From Methylocella silvestris BL2 (GTDB lineage Bacteria; Pseudomonadota; Alphaproteobacteria; Rhizobiales; Beijerinckiaceae), in NCBI RefSeq assembly GCF_000021745.1, contig NC_011666.1:2755001-2819000 (forward strand): 64,000 nucleotides of DNA. The letters run 5' to 3'. Shown piece by piece: positions 26,865-35,825 of this stretch. The position numbers and the translations under genes were made by a program. Each line of letters starts with the position of its first letter. Within the stretch, counting starts at the first letter, position 1. The notes beneath the pieces were generated by a model. It was not told where the DNA came from. It saw only the letters and a list, made by a program, of their open reading frames with translations, and did not search any database.

Positions 26865-27233
26865 ATGAAAGCTTACAGAACGAGATCATTTCAGCGCGAA
26901 GCAAAAAATGACGGAGTATCGGACGAGGATTGTGCTGAGGCGTTACGCAGAGCCGAAAGAGGCCTCATCGATGCCGATCTCGGCGGCTGTTTGATCAAGC
27001 AAAGAATTCCAAGGGGGAATCGTGGCGCGGCGAAGGGCTCTAGCGCAATAATCTTTTATAAACGGGAAGAGATCGCGGTGTACCTGCATATCTTTCCCAA
27101 AAGCGGCAAAGCCAATCTGACGAGATCGGAGTTGGAAGCCTATCGGGCGTTCGCTCAGGAGTTGGAAAAGCTGACCGCCGAAAAATTCGAGGAGCTTGTC
27201 GCCAAAAAAGGATGGAGAGAGTTACAAATATGA
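26865..27233 (+). CDS. RelE/HigB-like toxin of a type II toxin-antitoxin system
   Basis: A 122-residue basic protein starting MKAYRTRSFQREAKNDGVSD. It has the RelE-like helix AEALRRAERGLIDADLGG, then CLIKQRIPRGNRGAAKG and AIIFYKREEIAVYLHIFPKSGKANLTRSEL. These match the HigB-type family in which the gene order is toxin first. Such toxins cut mRNA at the ribosome. The reading frame extends upstream to a GTG at 26763, right at the predicted transcription start, but the ATG at 26865 gives the family N-terminus. It overlaps the antitoxin gene by 4 bp (ATGA). Base composition is lower in G+C than the flanks, as expected for an acquired module. Confidence 0.85.
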   Translation: MKAYRTRSFQREAKNDGVSDEDCAEALRRAERGLIDADLGGCLIKQRIPRGNRGAAKGSSAIIFYKREEIAVYLHIFPKSGKANLTRSELEAYRAFAQELEKLTAEKFEELVAKKGWRELQI

Positions 27234-27553
27234 CCCAAACGAAGCGCTATCGCAGCGATGCGTTCCGGTCGCTTCATGAAGCGGCAGAAGATCTTCACGA
27301 CGTTGGCGTGATCGATAAAGCGACGATGCGGAGCTTCGATCTGAGCTGCCTGACGCCGGCGGAGCCTCTCGCTCCTGAAGCGATCAAGAAAATTCGTGAG
27401 AATTCGCATATGAGTCAGGCGACCTTCGCTTTGGCGCTCAATGTGAGTACGATTCTCATCAGTAAGTGGGAACGCGGCGAGGTGCGGCCGAGCGGGCCTT
27501 CGCTCAAGCTGCTTGCCCTTGCCGCTAAAAAGGGAATTGAGGCTATTCTCTAA
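27230..27553 (+). CDS. HigA-like XRE antitoxin
   Basis: A 107-residue protein. The N-terminal half ([21 protein letters not shown] and the following [12 protein letters not shown]) is of the kind that wraps the toxin. The C-terminal half is a helix-turn-helix, with [30 protein letters not shown]. It should neutralise the RelE-like toxin and repress the operon through the palindrome at 26734-26752. The ATG overlaps the toxin stop; GGAGAGAG lies upstream. Its TAA overlaps the last codon of the convergent coaA gene by 4 bp, leaving no room for a terminator between them. Confidence 0.87.
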   Translation: MTQTKRYRSDAFRSLHEAAEDLHDVGVIDKATMRSFDLSCLTPAEPLAPEAIKKIRENSHMSQATFALALNVSTILISKWERGEVRPSGPSLKLLALAAKKGIEAIL

Positions 27554-28626
27554 AGCTTCCGCAGCTCGACTTCCTCGATGCTGTGGTTCGGCCCCTTGGT
27601 CAGCACCAGATTGGCGCGGGCGCGGGTCGGCAGCAGATTTTCGCGCAGGTTGCGCAGATTGATCTCGCGCCAGATGGTTCGCGCCGTCGCCTCCGCGTCT
27701 TCATTGGAAAGATCGGCGTATTTGCGAAAGTAGGACTGCGGATCGCGGAACGAGGTCTGCCGCAGCCGCATGAAGCGCTCGACGAACCAGAGTTCGAGAT
27801 CGGTTTCCTCGGCATGGAGATAGATCGAGAAATCGAAGAAATCCGAGACGAAAGGCAGTCCGCGCCCATCCTTGGCGGCGCGATTGGGCAACAGCACGTT
27901 CAGCCCCTCGACGATCAGAATGTCCGGCCGGTCGACGACAATGCTTTCGCCCGGCAAGACGTCATAGGTCAGATGCGAATAGACCGGCGCGCTGACGTGC
28001 CGCCGCCCCGCCTTGACGTCGGAGAGGAAGCGCAACAGAGCGGTTCCGTCGTAGCTTTCCGGAAAGCCCTTCTTCGTCATCAGCCCTTCGCTGACCAAAA
28101 CGGCGTTTGGATGCAGGAAGCCGTCCGTCGTGACGAGATCGACCTTTGGCGTGTTCGGCCAGCGCGACAGCAGGGCCTGCATGACGCGCGAGAGCGTCGA
28201 TTTTCCCGCGGAAACGGAGCCCGCGACGCCGATGATATAGGGCGTCTTGCCGCCTTCTGCGCCGAGAAAGCGCTGCGTCGCCTTATAAAGCCCCTGCGTC
28301 GCGGCGACGTAGAGGGCGAGCAGGCGGGACAGCGGGAGATAGATGGCGACGACCTCGTCGAGCGAAATCGGATCGTTGAGGCTTTTCAGCCGCGACAGAT
28401 CCTCGCGCGTCAGAGTCAGCGGCGTATCGGCGCGCAGAGCCGCCCATTCCTCGCGGCTGAAGCGATGATAGGGGGAAAGAACGCCGGCGGAGTCCGTGGC
28501 GCGCTGGTCCATGGCGTGGCCCTCCGGTCGATTCAAGGAAAGCGGCGGCGCATCGTCGAGCAAATCCAGCGGTTTGCCCGACAAGGCCGCGGCGGGCCGG
28601 CTGGTCAATCCGGCGGGCGCCGTCAT
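27550..28626 (-). CDS. coaA: Type I pantothenate kinase CoaA
   Basis: CoaA phosphorylates pantothenate, the committed step of coenzyme A synthesis. The 358-residue protein has the P-loop [26 protein letters not shown], the [17 protein letters not shown] lid, [13 protein letters not shown] and VEGLNVLLP. The ATG at 28626 overlaps the hisE TGA, which makes it the translationally coupled start; it adds about 38 residues to the core, and an internal ATG at 28513 is an alternative. coaA at the end of the his cluster is a known Rhizobiales arrangement. Its 3' end overlaps the antitoxin gene. Confidence 0.95.
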   Translation of the reverse strand: MTAPAGLTSRPAAALSGKPLDLLDDAPPLSLNRPEGHAMDQRATDSAGVLSPYHRFSREEWAALRADTPLTLTREDLSRLKSLNDPISLDEVVAIYLPLSRLLALYVAATQGLYKATQRFLGAEGGKTPYIIGVAGSVSAGKSTLSRVMQALLSRWPNTPKVDLVTTDGFLHPNAVLVSEGLMTKKGFPESYDGTALLRFLSDVKAGRRHVSAPVYSHLTYDVLPGESIVVDRPDILIVEGLNVLLPNRAAKDGRGLPFVSDFFDFSIYLHAEETDLELWFVERFMRLRQTSFRDPQSYFRKYADLSNEDAEATARTIWREINLRNLRENLLPTRARANLVLTKGPNHSIEEVELRKL

Positions 28627-28961
28627 CGCGCCGCGCTCTTTGCGCCGGGGCGCGCCGCCTTCTCCTCATGCCCCGACTGGCTGGTCCGGCGCTCGAGCTC
28701 GGCCAGCGCCTCGTCGAGGGTCACGCCGCGTGAGGCGAGCAGGACAAGCAGATGATAGAGCACGTCGGCCGCCTCGGAGACGATCTCCGGGCGCTTGCCT
28801 TCGACCGCGGCGATGACGAGCTCGACCGCCTCCTCGCCGAATTTCTTCGCGGCGCGGCCGGGGCCGGCCTCAAGCAGCGATTTGGTGTAGGACGAAGACG
28901 CCGTGGATTGCGCCCGGGCGGAGATGATCGCGGCAAGGTCATCAAGGCTGAACGAATGCAT
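28623..28961 (-). CDS. hisE: Phosphoribosyl-ATP pyrophosphatase HisE
   Basis: A 112-residue MazG-like protein, with [29 protein letters not shown] and the [18 protein letters not shown] helix holding the acidic Mg-binding residues. It hydrolyses phosphoribosyl-ATP to phosphoribosyl-AMP in step two of histidine synthesis. HisI, which takes the next step, is not in the window. It is 25 bp downstream of hisF and coupled to coaA by an ATGA overlap. Confidence 0.95.
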   Translation of the reverse strand: MHSFSLDDLAAIISARAQSTASSSYTKSLLEAGPGRAAKKFGEEAVELVIAAVEGKRPEIVSEAADVLYHLLVLLASRGVTLDEALAELERRTSQSGHEEKAARPGAKSAAR

Positions 28962-28986
28962 CCATCTGTTCCGGCGCCGGAAAGCG

Positions 28987-29757
28987 TTACACTATTCCAT
29001 CCAGCCGCATCCGCAATCCGCAATTGGCCATATGGAGCTTGGCTTCGGCGATGGTGAATTCACCGAAATGGAAGATCGACGCCGCCAGCACCGCGCTCGC
29101 GCCGCCGTCGCGCACGCCCTCGACAAGATGATCCAAGGTCCCGACGCCGCCCGAGGCGATGACCGGCACGTTGACGGCGTCCGTCACCGCCTTGGTCAAG
29201 GGGATGTCGAAACCGGTTTTGGCGCCGTCGCGGTCCATCGAAGTCAGCAGGATCTCGCCGGCGCCGAGCGCGACGACTTCCCGCGCATAGTCCACGGCGT
29301 CAAGGCCTGTCGGCTTGCGTCCGCCATGGGTAAAAATCTCCCAGCGGCCCGGCCTGACCTGTTTGGCGTCGATCGCCACGACGACGCATTGGCTGCCGAA
29401 TTTTTCCGCCGCCTCGCGGACAAAATCGCGGTTCGCCACCGCCGCCGTCATGATCGAGGCTTTGTCCGCGCCGGCGAGCAGCAGCGCGCGGATGTCGTCC
29501 AGCGTGCGAACGCCGCCGCCGACGGTCAGCGGCATGAAGCAGGCCTCCGCCGTGCGGCGCACGACGTCGAGCAGGATCGGGCGATCGTCCGAACTCGCGG
29601 TAATGTCGAGGAAGCAGAGCTCGTCGGCGCCGGCGGCGTCATAGCGAATAGCGGCTTCGACCGGATCGCCGGCGTCGGTGAGATCGACGAAATTGACGCC
29701 CTTGACGACGCGGCCGTCCTTGACGTCGAGGCAGGGGATGATGCGGGATTTAAGCAT
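28987..29757 (-). CDS. hisF: Imidazole glycerol-phosphate synthase cyclase subunit HisF
   Basis: A 256-residue TIM barrel starting [20 protein letters not shown], with catalytic Asp11; the second Asp is in VVAIDAKQV (about residue 130). The late GGVGTLDHL phosphate loop is present. HisF makes imidazole glycerol phosphate and AICAR from PRFAR with ammonia from HisH. hisH and hisA lie upstream on the same strand, but a 1.7-kb foreign gene now separates hisA from hisF. hisF therefore depends on read-through or on the promoter of that gene. Confidence 0.97.
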   Translation of the reverse strand: MLKSRIIPCLDVKDGRVVKGVNFVDLTDAGDPVEAAIRYDAAGADELCFLDITASSDDRPILLDVVRRTAEACFMPLTVGGGVRTLDDIRALLLAGADKASIMTAAVANRDFVREAAEKFGSQCVVVAIDAKQVRPGRWEIFTHGGRKPTGLDAVDYAREVVALGAGEILLTSMDRDGAKTGFDIPLTKAVTDAVNVPVIASGGVGTLDHLVEGVRDGGASAVLAASIFHFGEFTIAEAKLHMANCGLRMRLDGIV

Positions 29758-29799
29758 GGGTCACGTCTTGATTGGATCTCCTGCCGCCAGTTCCGCGAT

Positions 29800-31455
29800 T
29801 CAGCGGGGAACGCGCGTCACGCCGCCCGGCCTCCACCGACATATGACGCCTTCGTTCCCCGCGCCAGTCGGCGCAAGGTTGCAGGCCCATGGAACCGGCG
29901 GCGCCGGGGGCGGCGATTGCGGGTGCGCGACTGCGAAAACCGCCTTATTTTTGTTCACCGAGATGTCGCAGGGCTTCGTGCCGCTGTTCGGGCCGCCATA
30001 TTGCGCCGAGTAGCCATAAATCGCGGGAAGCGTGTTGCAGACCGGAATTGGCCCGGCGGGCGTGATCGGCACGCTCGTGCCGCCCGGCGCGAAGACGACG
30101 CGATAAAGAGATGCGTTGCCGGCATAGGTCTGCGGATCGTTCGGCCAGGTGTAGGCCTTGTTCAACACGCCGTGGATCGTGTCGTCGCCGATACAGGCGG
30201 CGGGATCGGCCGCGACGTCGGTGCAATGGCCGAATGGCGGTTGCGTCGAGTAATATTTCTGATTGTTCTTGGGATCGACGTAGCCATAGGGGAAGGTGCA
30301 AATGTTCGACGGACAGGTCTGTTGCTTGATGAAGGCGCGGCCCTGGCAGGTGTGATCAAGCGCCGAGCCCGGATTGTTCCAGCACCCGCCGCCTTCCGGA
30401 CAGTCCTGATCCTTCTGGCAGGCCATGCCATATTTCGTGGAGTCGGCGAGGCAGAATGACTTCCAGCGGTAACATGTCGAATTATGGTTAGAATCGTCGC
30501 AAGACTGGTCCGGCGTCGTCGGGAAGGCGTAGCGTCCGCAGTTCGAAAAACAGGCGACCGTGGCGTCGCCGCCGACCGGCTTGCCCTTGTTGTTGATGAT
30601 GACAAAGCCATAAATTCCGCTCGTCAGGTCTGACCGCAGCAGGCGGAAAGCCGGGATGCAAAGGTTGTCCGCCCTTAAATCCATGCCGTGCTGGGTCAGG
30701 GGATAGTTTTCAGCGAGCCACTGAATATCGTGGCCGCCCTGCGCGTCAAAGGGATCGACGCTCGTTCCGCCGACCGGCTGAATGTCCATGGTCAGATTGA
30801 CGCCGTCGACCGCGCTGATGTCGGGCGAATCCTTGAAATAGCTGATCGTCCCGTCCGGGCTTGTGACGTGTTGATAGAAGGTCCATTCCGACACGGTCGT
30901 GCCGACTGAGGCTCCGAGCTTGGCCTTGCTGCAATCGTAGACGCCGGCGCAGCCGCCGGTTTCGCATTGGGCTCTGTCGCTTGAGATATCGTAGCGGCAC
31001 CCGGTGCGCGTCCAGAGCCTTGGGCCGGTTGCGCCCGCTCCGATCGTCGCCTCCCATTCAAGCGGAATGTCGATTGTCAGGACGTTGAGGTTATTGGCGG
31101 CGCCGAACGGCTTCATGACCCAGGTTTTTTCGCGGGGAAACACGGACGTGAGCGGAGCGCCCGGCTTGCCTGCCGCGTTGGCCGCGCCGAGGAGGGTCTG
31201 ATTGGAGCAGTTGACGAGTTGCACCACACGATGCGAGGGCGCAAACGGCGTCGGCGATGGAAGCTGCGCGAGGCAGCGATCAACGGCAGACCGCGCCTGC
31301 GGTGACTGGACCTCGGCGGCGATTGCCGCGCCGCCGAAGCGCGGCGATACGATGGCCCACCAACATAAACACAGGAACGGGGTCAGCATCACCGTAAAAA
31401 AAATGCGCGTTCCCCAGCCACGCGGCTTTGGCCGTTGAAAAGCGGCAAAATCCAT
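29800..31455 (-). CDS. Secreted thaumatin-like, Cys-rich protein inside the his cluster
   Basis: A 551-residue exported protein. An N-terminal hydrophobic segment (16-38) is a signal peptide or anchor. Residues 75-460 read as a thaumatin-like domain: HRVVQLVNCSNQTLLGAAN (like the family's opening strand), GPRLWTRTGCRYD, CETGGCAGVYDCSK (compare CxTGDCGGxxxC), TVSEWTFY, PDISAVDGVNLTMDIQP (compare DISxVDGFNxPM) and ASLYRVVFAP near the end. About two dozen cysteines lie outside the anchor, fitting many disulfides and a periplasmic or outside location. An insert of about 100 residues, rich in Cys, interrupts the core. Thaumatin-like proteins bind or cut beta-glucans and inhibit fungi; here the role is unknown. 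It has its own promoter and a purine-rich (GGGGGG) ribosome site. Confidence 0.7.
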   Translation of the reverse strand: MDFAAFQRPKPRGWGTRIFFTVMLTPFLCLCWWAIVSPRFGGAAIAAEVQSPQARSAVDRCLAQLPSPTPFAPSHRVVQLVNCSNQTLLGAANAAGKPGAPLTSVFPREKTWVMKPFGAANNLNVLTIDIPLEWEATIGAGATGPRLWTRTGCRYDISSDRAQCETGGCAGVYDCSKAKLGASVGTTVSEWTFYQHVTSPDGTISYFKDSPDISAVDGVNLTMDIQPVGGTSVDPFDAQGGHDIQWLAENYPLTQHGMDLRADNLCIPAFRLLRSDLTSGIYGFVIINNKGKPVGGDATVACFSNCGRYAFPTTPDQSCDDSNHNSTCYRWKSFCLADSTKYGMACQKDQDCPEGGGCWNNPGSALDHTCQGRAFIKQQTCPSNICTFPYGYVDPKNNQKYYSTQPPFGHCTDVAADPAACIGDDTIHGVLNKAYTWPNDPQTYAGNASLYRVVFAPGGTSVPITPAGPIPVCNTLPAIYGYSAQYGGPNSGTKPCDISVNKNKAVFAVAHPQSPPPAPPVPWACNLAPTGAGNEGVICRWRPGGVTRVPR

Positions 31456-31494
31456 ATGTCCCCCCTGATCGCTTTTTTCTAAAGGATTGTGAGC

Positions 31495-31523
31495 AATATT
31501 GCTGCGCTTAGCGCGACTGACAA
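31495..31523 (-). promoter_or_regulatory. Promoter of the thaumatin-like gene
   Basis: On the minus strand TTGTCA (31523-31518), a 17-bp spacer and AATATT (31500-31495). Transcription should begin near 31488, 33 nt before the ATG. It may also drive hisF-hisE-coaA. Confidence 0.55.
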
Positions 31524-31583
31524 GCTAAAGATCAAAGGCTTGCAAGGGACGGCGCCGCGGCGAATCGGCCGCAAGACACGTGC

Positions 31584-32324
31584 TTAGGCCGCGGTTTTGG
31601 CCCGCGCGATCAGCTCCAGCGCTGCGGCTGGATCAAGCCGACCGTCATAGAGCGCGCGGCCGGTGATCGCGCCTTCGAGTTTTGCGCAGTCCGGCTGCAA
31701 CAGCCGCTCGACATCCGCGAGCGAGGCGAGGCCGCCCGAGGCGATCACGGGGATTTTCAGCGCCCCGGCAAGCGCCAGCGTTCCCTCGATATTGAGGCCG
31801 GTCAGAAGGCCGTCGCGCGAAATATCGGTATAGATGATGGCGGCGACGCCGGCGTCCTCGAACCGCCGGCCGAGCTCTTCCGCGGTAATGTCGGAGGTTT
31901 CCGCCCAGCCTTCGACGGCGACGCGCCCGTCGCGCGCGTCGATCCCGACCGCAATCTTGCCCGGATGCAGCCTTGCAGCCTTGCGCGTAAATTCGGGGTC
32001 GCGCAGGGCCGCCGTGCCGATGATGATGCGCGAAACGCCCTTTTCGAGCCAGGCCTCGACGGTCGCAAGGTTGCGCACGCCGCCGCCGAGCTGCACGGGA
32101 ATTTTGACGCGCGCGAGCACGGCCTCGACGGCGGCGGCGTTCTGCGGCTTGCCGGCGAAGGCGCCGTCGAGATCGACCATATGCAGATAGGAAAAGCCCT
32201 GCCGCTCGAATCGCTCGGCCTGCGCCGCCGGGTCGTCGCCAAAAACAGTCGCCTGCGCCATGTCGCCCTGCACAAGACGAACGCAGCGGCCGCCCTTGAG
32301 GTCGATCGCCGGAAACAGGATCAT
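31584..32324 (-). CDS. hisA: Phosphoribosylformimino-AICAR ribotide isomerase HisA
   Basis: A 246-residue TIM barrel starting [21 protein letters not shown], with catalytic Asp8; the second Asp is in [15 protein letters not shown] (about 128). It isomerises ProFAR to PRFAR, the substrate of HisHF. The ATG at 32324 overlaps the hisH stop (ATGA) and has GAGGTGG six bases ahead. A GTG nine bases upstream is less likely. hisF, normally next, is displaced by the thaumatin-like gene. Confidence 0.97.
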   Translation of the reverse strand: MILFPAIDLKGGRCVRLVQGDMAQATVFGDDPAAQAERFERQGFSYLHMVDLDGAFAGKPQNAAAVEAVLARVKIPVQLGGGVRNLATVEAWLEKGVSRIIIGTAALRDPEFTRKAARLHPGKIAVGIDARDGRVAVEGWAETSDITAEELGRRFEDAGVAAIIYTDISRDGLLTGLNIEGTLALAGALKIPVIASGGLASLADVERLLQPDCAKLEGAITGRALYDGRLDPAAALELIARAKTAA

Positions 32325-32971
32325 GGCCGCCACCTCAGGAAATTGGCGATCAGCGCAAGGCCGAGGCTCTGGCTTTTTTCCGGATGGAATTGCGAGCCCA
32401 AAATATTGTCGCGCCCGATCAGCGCCGCGACTTTTCCGCCATAGTCGGTCGAGGCGATGACGCTTGCCGCCTGCGCCGGCCGGAATTCATAGGAATGCAC
32501 GAAATAGGCGTGCAGCCCGTTCTCTCCGGTCGGGATGTCCCGCAGCGCCGGATGCTCGCGGGCGGGAAGCAGCGTGTTCCAGCCCATGTGCGGAATGCGC
32601 AAGGACGCGTCGCCCGGCGCCATCGCGTCGACCTCGCCCTCGATCCAGCCAAGGCCCGCCGTTTCGCCATGTTCGAGGCCGCGCGTCGCCAGGAGCTGCA
32701 TGCCGACGCAGATGCCGAAGAAGGGCCGGCCTTTTTTCAGCACGGCTTCGTTCAGCGCCTCGACCATGCCGGAGATCTCATCGAGGCCGCGCCGGCAATC
32801 GGCGAAGGCGCCGACGCCCGGCAGCACGATCTGGTCGGCGCGCGAAATCTCGCCGGGATCCGGCGTGACGCGGATCGACGCCGTAATCCCCGCCTCGCGC
32901 GCGGCGCGCTCGAACGCCTTATGGGCGGAATGGAGATTGCCCGAGCCGTAATCGACGATGGCGATTTTCAA
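32321..32971 (-). CDS. hisH: Imidazole glycerol-phosphate synthase glutaminase subunit HisH
   Basis: A 216-residue class I glutamine amidotransferase. It has the [15 protein letters not shown] start, the nucleophile Cys88 in [11 protein letters not shown], and the His/Glu pair in SQFHPEKSQ. It feeds ammonia to HisF. The start is a TTG at 32971 whose last two bases are the first two of the TGA of the DUF2628 gene, so translation is coupled to it. There is no in-frame ATG that would keep the conserved N-terminus. Confidence 0.95.
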   Translation of the reverse strand: MKIAIVDYGSGNLHSAHKAFERAAREAGITASIRVTPDPGEISRADQIVLPGVGAFADCRRGLDEISGMVEALNEAVLKKGRPFFGICVGMQLLATRGLEHGETAGLGWIEGEVDAMAPGDASLRIPHMGWNTLLPAREHPALRDIPTGENGLHAYFVHSYEFRPAQAASVIASTDYGGKVAALIGRDNILGSQFHPEKSQSLGLALIANFLRWRP

Positions 32972-33444
32972 CGTCCGGCGCCTCGCCGGTCGGGCTCCGG
33001 CATGCTGCCGATCACCCCGGCGGCGGATCTTGCCGGCCCCGGCGCGGCGGCGGCGGCCGTCGCGGCTTCAGCGCTCGGGCCGATCTCGCGATAAAACGCC
33101 ATCTCCGCTTCTTCGAGCCGCGGCGCTGCGACGATCTCGGCAAGATCATAGCCTTGCCGCCAGAGGCGCCGCTCGATGAGGCGGTTGGCTTCGAGCCCGA
33201 GCCAGAAATGCATCAGGAAGAAGATAAACAGCACAGCGCCGGCCGAGAGCGTTGCGGCCGCAAAGAGGCCGATCACAACCAGCGCGGCGACAAGCCAGAG
33301 GGCGGCCGCGAGGAAAAAACCGCGCCAGACCAGGAACAGCGGGCCGAACAGAAAGGCCGAGCCGGAAAATCCCTCCCGCACGAAAGCCGCGTCCGCGGCC
33401 GCGCTCGCGCCTCCAACCGGCAGATGCACCGAATAGACGGCCAT
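32968..33444 (-). CDS. DUF2628 membrane protein
   Basis: A 158-residue protein with two or three membrane segments (about 30-85, with [31 protein letters not shown] and the following helix). The [29 protein letters not shown] part is typical of DUF2628 proteins. The C-terminal 30 residues are Ala/Pro-rich. This family is often found between hisB and hisH in Rhizobiales and has no known role; a link to histidine synthesis is not shown. It is translationally coupled to hisH. The 230 bp upstream hold two intergenic repeats. Confidence 0.85.
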   Translation of the reverse strand: MAVYSVHLPVGGASAAADAAFVREGFSGSAFLFGPLFLVWRGFFLAAALWLVAALVVIGLFAAATLSAGAVLFIFFLMHFWLGLEANRLIERRLWRQGYDLAEIVAAPRLEEAEMAFYREIGPSAEAATAAAAAPGPARSAAGVIGSMPEPDRRGAGR

Positions 33445-33470
33445 AGGCAGTGTTCCTTGCTAGGTCGCCT

Positions 33471-33514
33471 CGTCCTTCGAGACGCGAGCTTTGCGCGCGC
33501 CCCGGGATGAGGCG
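33471..33514 (+). repeat. Intergenic hairpin repeat, copy B
   Basis: CGTCCTTCGAGACGCGAGC and GGGATGAGG match copies A (20098) and C (38771). It lies between hisB and the DUF2628 gene, inside the his operon. Confidence 0.55.
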
Positions 33515-33567
33515 GGGTACATTGTTTCAGCATCCGCTGATCCAAAAAGCCTTCAGCTTTTCGGGCA

Positions 33568-33679
33568 GATGCTCTGGAGCACGATGCGTTCATACTGAAT
33601 CGCATCATGCCCTCTAAGCTTTTGTTTCAACGCATGATCTTGGTCGAAAAAGTCTGCAACTTTTTCGGATCATGCTCTA
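33568..33679. repeat. Two-hairpin intergenic repeat
   Basis: The right half is a long hairpin: GCATGATC (33632-33639) pairs with GATCATGC (33668-33675), and inside it CGAAAAAGT pairs with ACTTTTTCG around a 5-nt loop. The left half (33580-33610) forms a second imperfect hairpin of GATGCG..CGCATC. The outer end touches the hisB stop codon. Elements with GAGCATGATCCGAAAAAG ends are scattered in Rhizobiales; a decayed copy lies at 8570. Confidence 0.7.
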
Positions 33680-34270
33680 GCCGGCGAGCGATCCCTTGGT
33701 CGAGGGGATGGCGCCTTTCTGGCGCGGATCCACCTCTATCGCAAGGCGCAGCGCCCGCGCGAGCGCCTTGAAGCATGATTCGGCAATATGGTGCGCGTTC
33801 TCGCCATACAAAGTCTCGATATGGACGGTGAGCCCGGCGTTCATGACGAAGGCCTGAAAGAATTCGCGCACCAGCTCCGTGTCGAACTCGCCGATCTTCG
33901 CGCGCCGGAACTCGGTCTTGAACACGAGGAACGGCCGGCCCGACACGTCGATCGCCGCCCGCGTCAGCGTCTCGTCCATCGGCAGCAGCGCGTTCGCGTA
34001 GCGTGCGATCCCGGCGCGGTCGCCAAGCGCCTGCCGCAGAGCCTGCCCCAGCGCGATGCCGGTATCTTCGACCGTGTGGTGCTGGTCGATATGCAGATCG
34101 CCCGTCGCCGCCACGGAAATGTCGATCAGGGAATGGCGCGCCAGCTGCTCCAGCATATGGTCGAAAAACCCGACGCCGGTCGAGACGGTCGCGGCTCCCG
34201 TCCCGTCGAGATCGACCGATACGGCGATCTCGGTTTCCTTGGTCTTGCGGGATATGGTTGCGGCGCGCAT
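33677..34270 (-). CDS. hisB: Imidazoleglycerol-phosphate dehydratase HisB
   Basis: A 197-residue monofunctional IGP dehydratase, with [42 protein letters not shown], and the second His-rich repeat [19 protein letters not shown]. These supply the Mn ligands. It dehydrates imidazole glycerol phosphate to imidazole acetol phosphate. There is no phosphatase domain. It is the first gene of the local his operon: hisB, DUF2628, hisH, hisA, thaumatin-like gene, hisF, hisE, coaA. The 72-bp gap to hemN probably holds the operon promoter. Confidence 0.97.
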   Translation of the reverse strand: MRAATISRKTKETEIAVSVDLDGTGAATVSTGVGFFDHMLEQLARHSLIDISVAATGDLHIDQHHTVEDTGIALGQALRQALGDRAGIARYANALLPMDETLTRAAIDVSGRPFLVFKTEFRRAKIGEFDTELVREFFQAFVMNAGLTVHIETLYGENAHHIAESCFKALARALRLAIEVDPRQKGAIPSTKGSLAG

Positions 34271-34342
34271 TTTTTCGGGCTCGGTCTCTTGGGAGCAAGC
34301 CGCGTCTCTAGCAAGCCGCAGGCGAATTGGCTAGGTTCGCGA

Positions 34343-35698
34343 TCAGATCGCCAGCGAATGGCGGGCGCTCCCGCCGGGCGCGAGATAGGCGTCGAAGCGC
34401 GCGCAAATGTGGCGCACGAAGGGTTTTCCGCGCTCCGTCAGCCGGAAGCCGTCCGGCGCCCGCTCCACAAAGCCTTCGGCGTCGTCGCGGACAATCGCCT
34501 CGGCCTCGCGCAGGATCGGCTCCGCCGCGGCGCCAAAGCGCCTCTCAAGATCACCGGCTTCGAGCGAAAAGTCGCACATCAGCCGTTCGATGACATAGGC
34601 GCGCAGGCGATCATCCGGCGTCAGCGCGAAGCCGCGCACGGTCGCAAGCCCCTGCGCCTCGACGAGCGCGGCGTAGACGCCGACGGTCGGCGCGTTCTGC
34701 GCGAAGCCTTGCGGCAGCCGCCCGATCGCCGACGCGCCAAACCCGATCAGGGTCTCGCAGCCGTCCGCCGTATAGCCCTGAAAATTGCGGTTGAGCTTCC
34801 CGGCGGCGAGGCTGTCGCTCGGTTTGGCGAAATGATCGATGCCGAGGGCGACATAGCCCGCCCGGCGCAACCCGTCCGCCGCCGCCCGCGCCTGCGCAAA
34901 GCGTTCGAGCGGAGGCGGCAGGGCCGCCTCGTCGATCAGCCGCTGGTTGCGCATCCGGTGCGGCAGATGCGCATAGCCAAACAGCGCGATGCGGTCGGGC
35001 GACAGGCTCAAGACCTGATCGACCGTGCGGGACAGGCTCGCGACGCTTTGGCGCGGCAGACCATAGACGAGATCGATATTGACCGAGCCGACGCCTCTGG
35101 CGCGGAACAGATCGACCGCCTCCTTGGTCGCGGCGAAGCTCTGGATGCGGCCGATCGCCTCCTGCACGTCTTCGTCAAAGTCCTGCACGCCGAGCGAGAC
35201 GCGCGTGACGCCGGCGCGGACGAAAGCCGACGCCTTCTGCCCGCTCATCAGGCGCGGATCGATCTCGACGGCGAATTCCGCGCCGGGCTCTATCGCAAAA
35301 CAGCGGTTTAGCGCGCCGGTGAGACGTTCGATATCGGCGGGCGACAGGATATCGGGCGAACCGCCGCCCCAATGCAGATGGTCAAGGCGCATCTTGCCCG
35401 GCAACGCCGCGGCGGCCGCGTCGATTTCGGCCAAAAGCGTATCGACATAAGCGGCGACCGGCTCATAGCGCCGCGTCGCCTTGGTCGAACAGCCGCAATA
35501 CCAGCAAAGATCCGTGCAGAAGGGGATGTGCAGATAGGCCGAAACCGGCTCGCCGGGCGCCAGCGCGGCGAGCCATCCACGATAGACATCCTGATCGACG
35601 CCCGCGTGAAAATGATTGGCGGTCGGGTAGCTGGTGTAGCGCGGCAGAGCGGTCGCATGGCGCGCGACGACGTCCGGCGCAATCGGATCATGGGTCAT
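34343..35698 (-). CDS. hemN: Oxygen-independent coproporphyrinogen III dehydrogenase HemN
   Basis: A 451-residue radical-SAM enzyme. The 4Fe-4S cluster cysteines are Cys61, Cys65 and Cys68 in PFCTDLCWYCGC (the fourth Cys, at 70, is also typical of HemN). HWGGGSPDIL and RGVGSVNIDLVYGLPRQS follow, and the C-terminal HemN domain is complete. It turns coproporphyrinogen III into protoporphyrinogen IX without oxygen, linking to HemE and HemJ encoded at 14.5-16 kb. The 72 bp to hisB and the same orientation leave open whether it is cotranscribed. I see no clear FNR-type site upstream, though 35699-35825 was searched by eye only. Confidence 0.95.
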   Translation of the reverse strand: MTHDPIAPDVVARHATALPRYTSYPTANHFHAGVDQDVYRGWLAALAPGEPVSAYLHIPFCTDLCWYCGCSTKATRRYEPVAAYVDTLLAEIDAAAAALPGKMRLDHLHWGGGSPDILSPADIERLTGALNRCFAIEPGAEFAVEIDPRLMSGQKASAFVRAGVTRVSLGVQDFDEDVQEAIGRIQSFAATKEAVDLFRARGVGSVNIDLVYGLPRQSVASLSRTVDQVLSLSPDRIALFGYAHLPHRMRNQRLIDEAALPPPLERFAQARAAADGLRRAGYVALGIDHFAKPSDSLAAGKLNRNFQGYTADGCETLIGFGASAIGRLPQGFAQNAPTVGVYAALVEAQGLATVRGFALTPDDRLRAYVIERLMCDFSLEAGDLERRFGAAAEPILREAEAIVRDDAEGFVERAPDGFRLTERGKPFVRHICARFDAYLAPGGSARHSLAI

Positions 35699-35825
35699 GG
35701 CCGCGAAATCCTTCTAGCTTACGCGGGATAACGCCGCCTGCGGCGGGGCGCCATGTGCAGGATCAACCCCGCGTTGACCGGCATTTGGCTGCAGCCTAGG
35801 CTTCGGTGCGGAGCAGGCCGGAATC

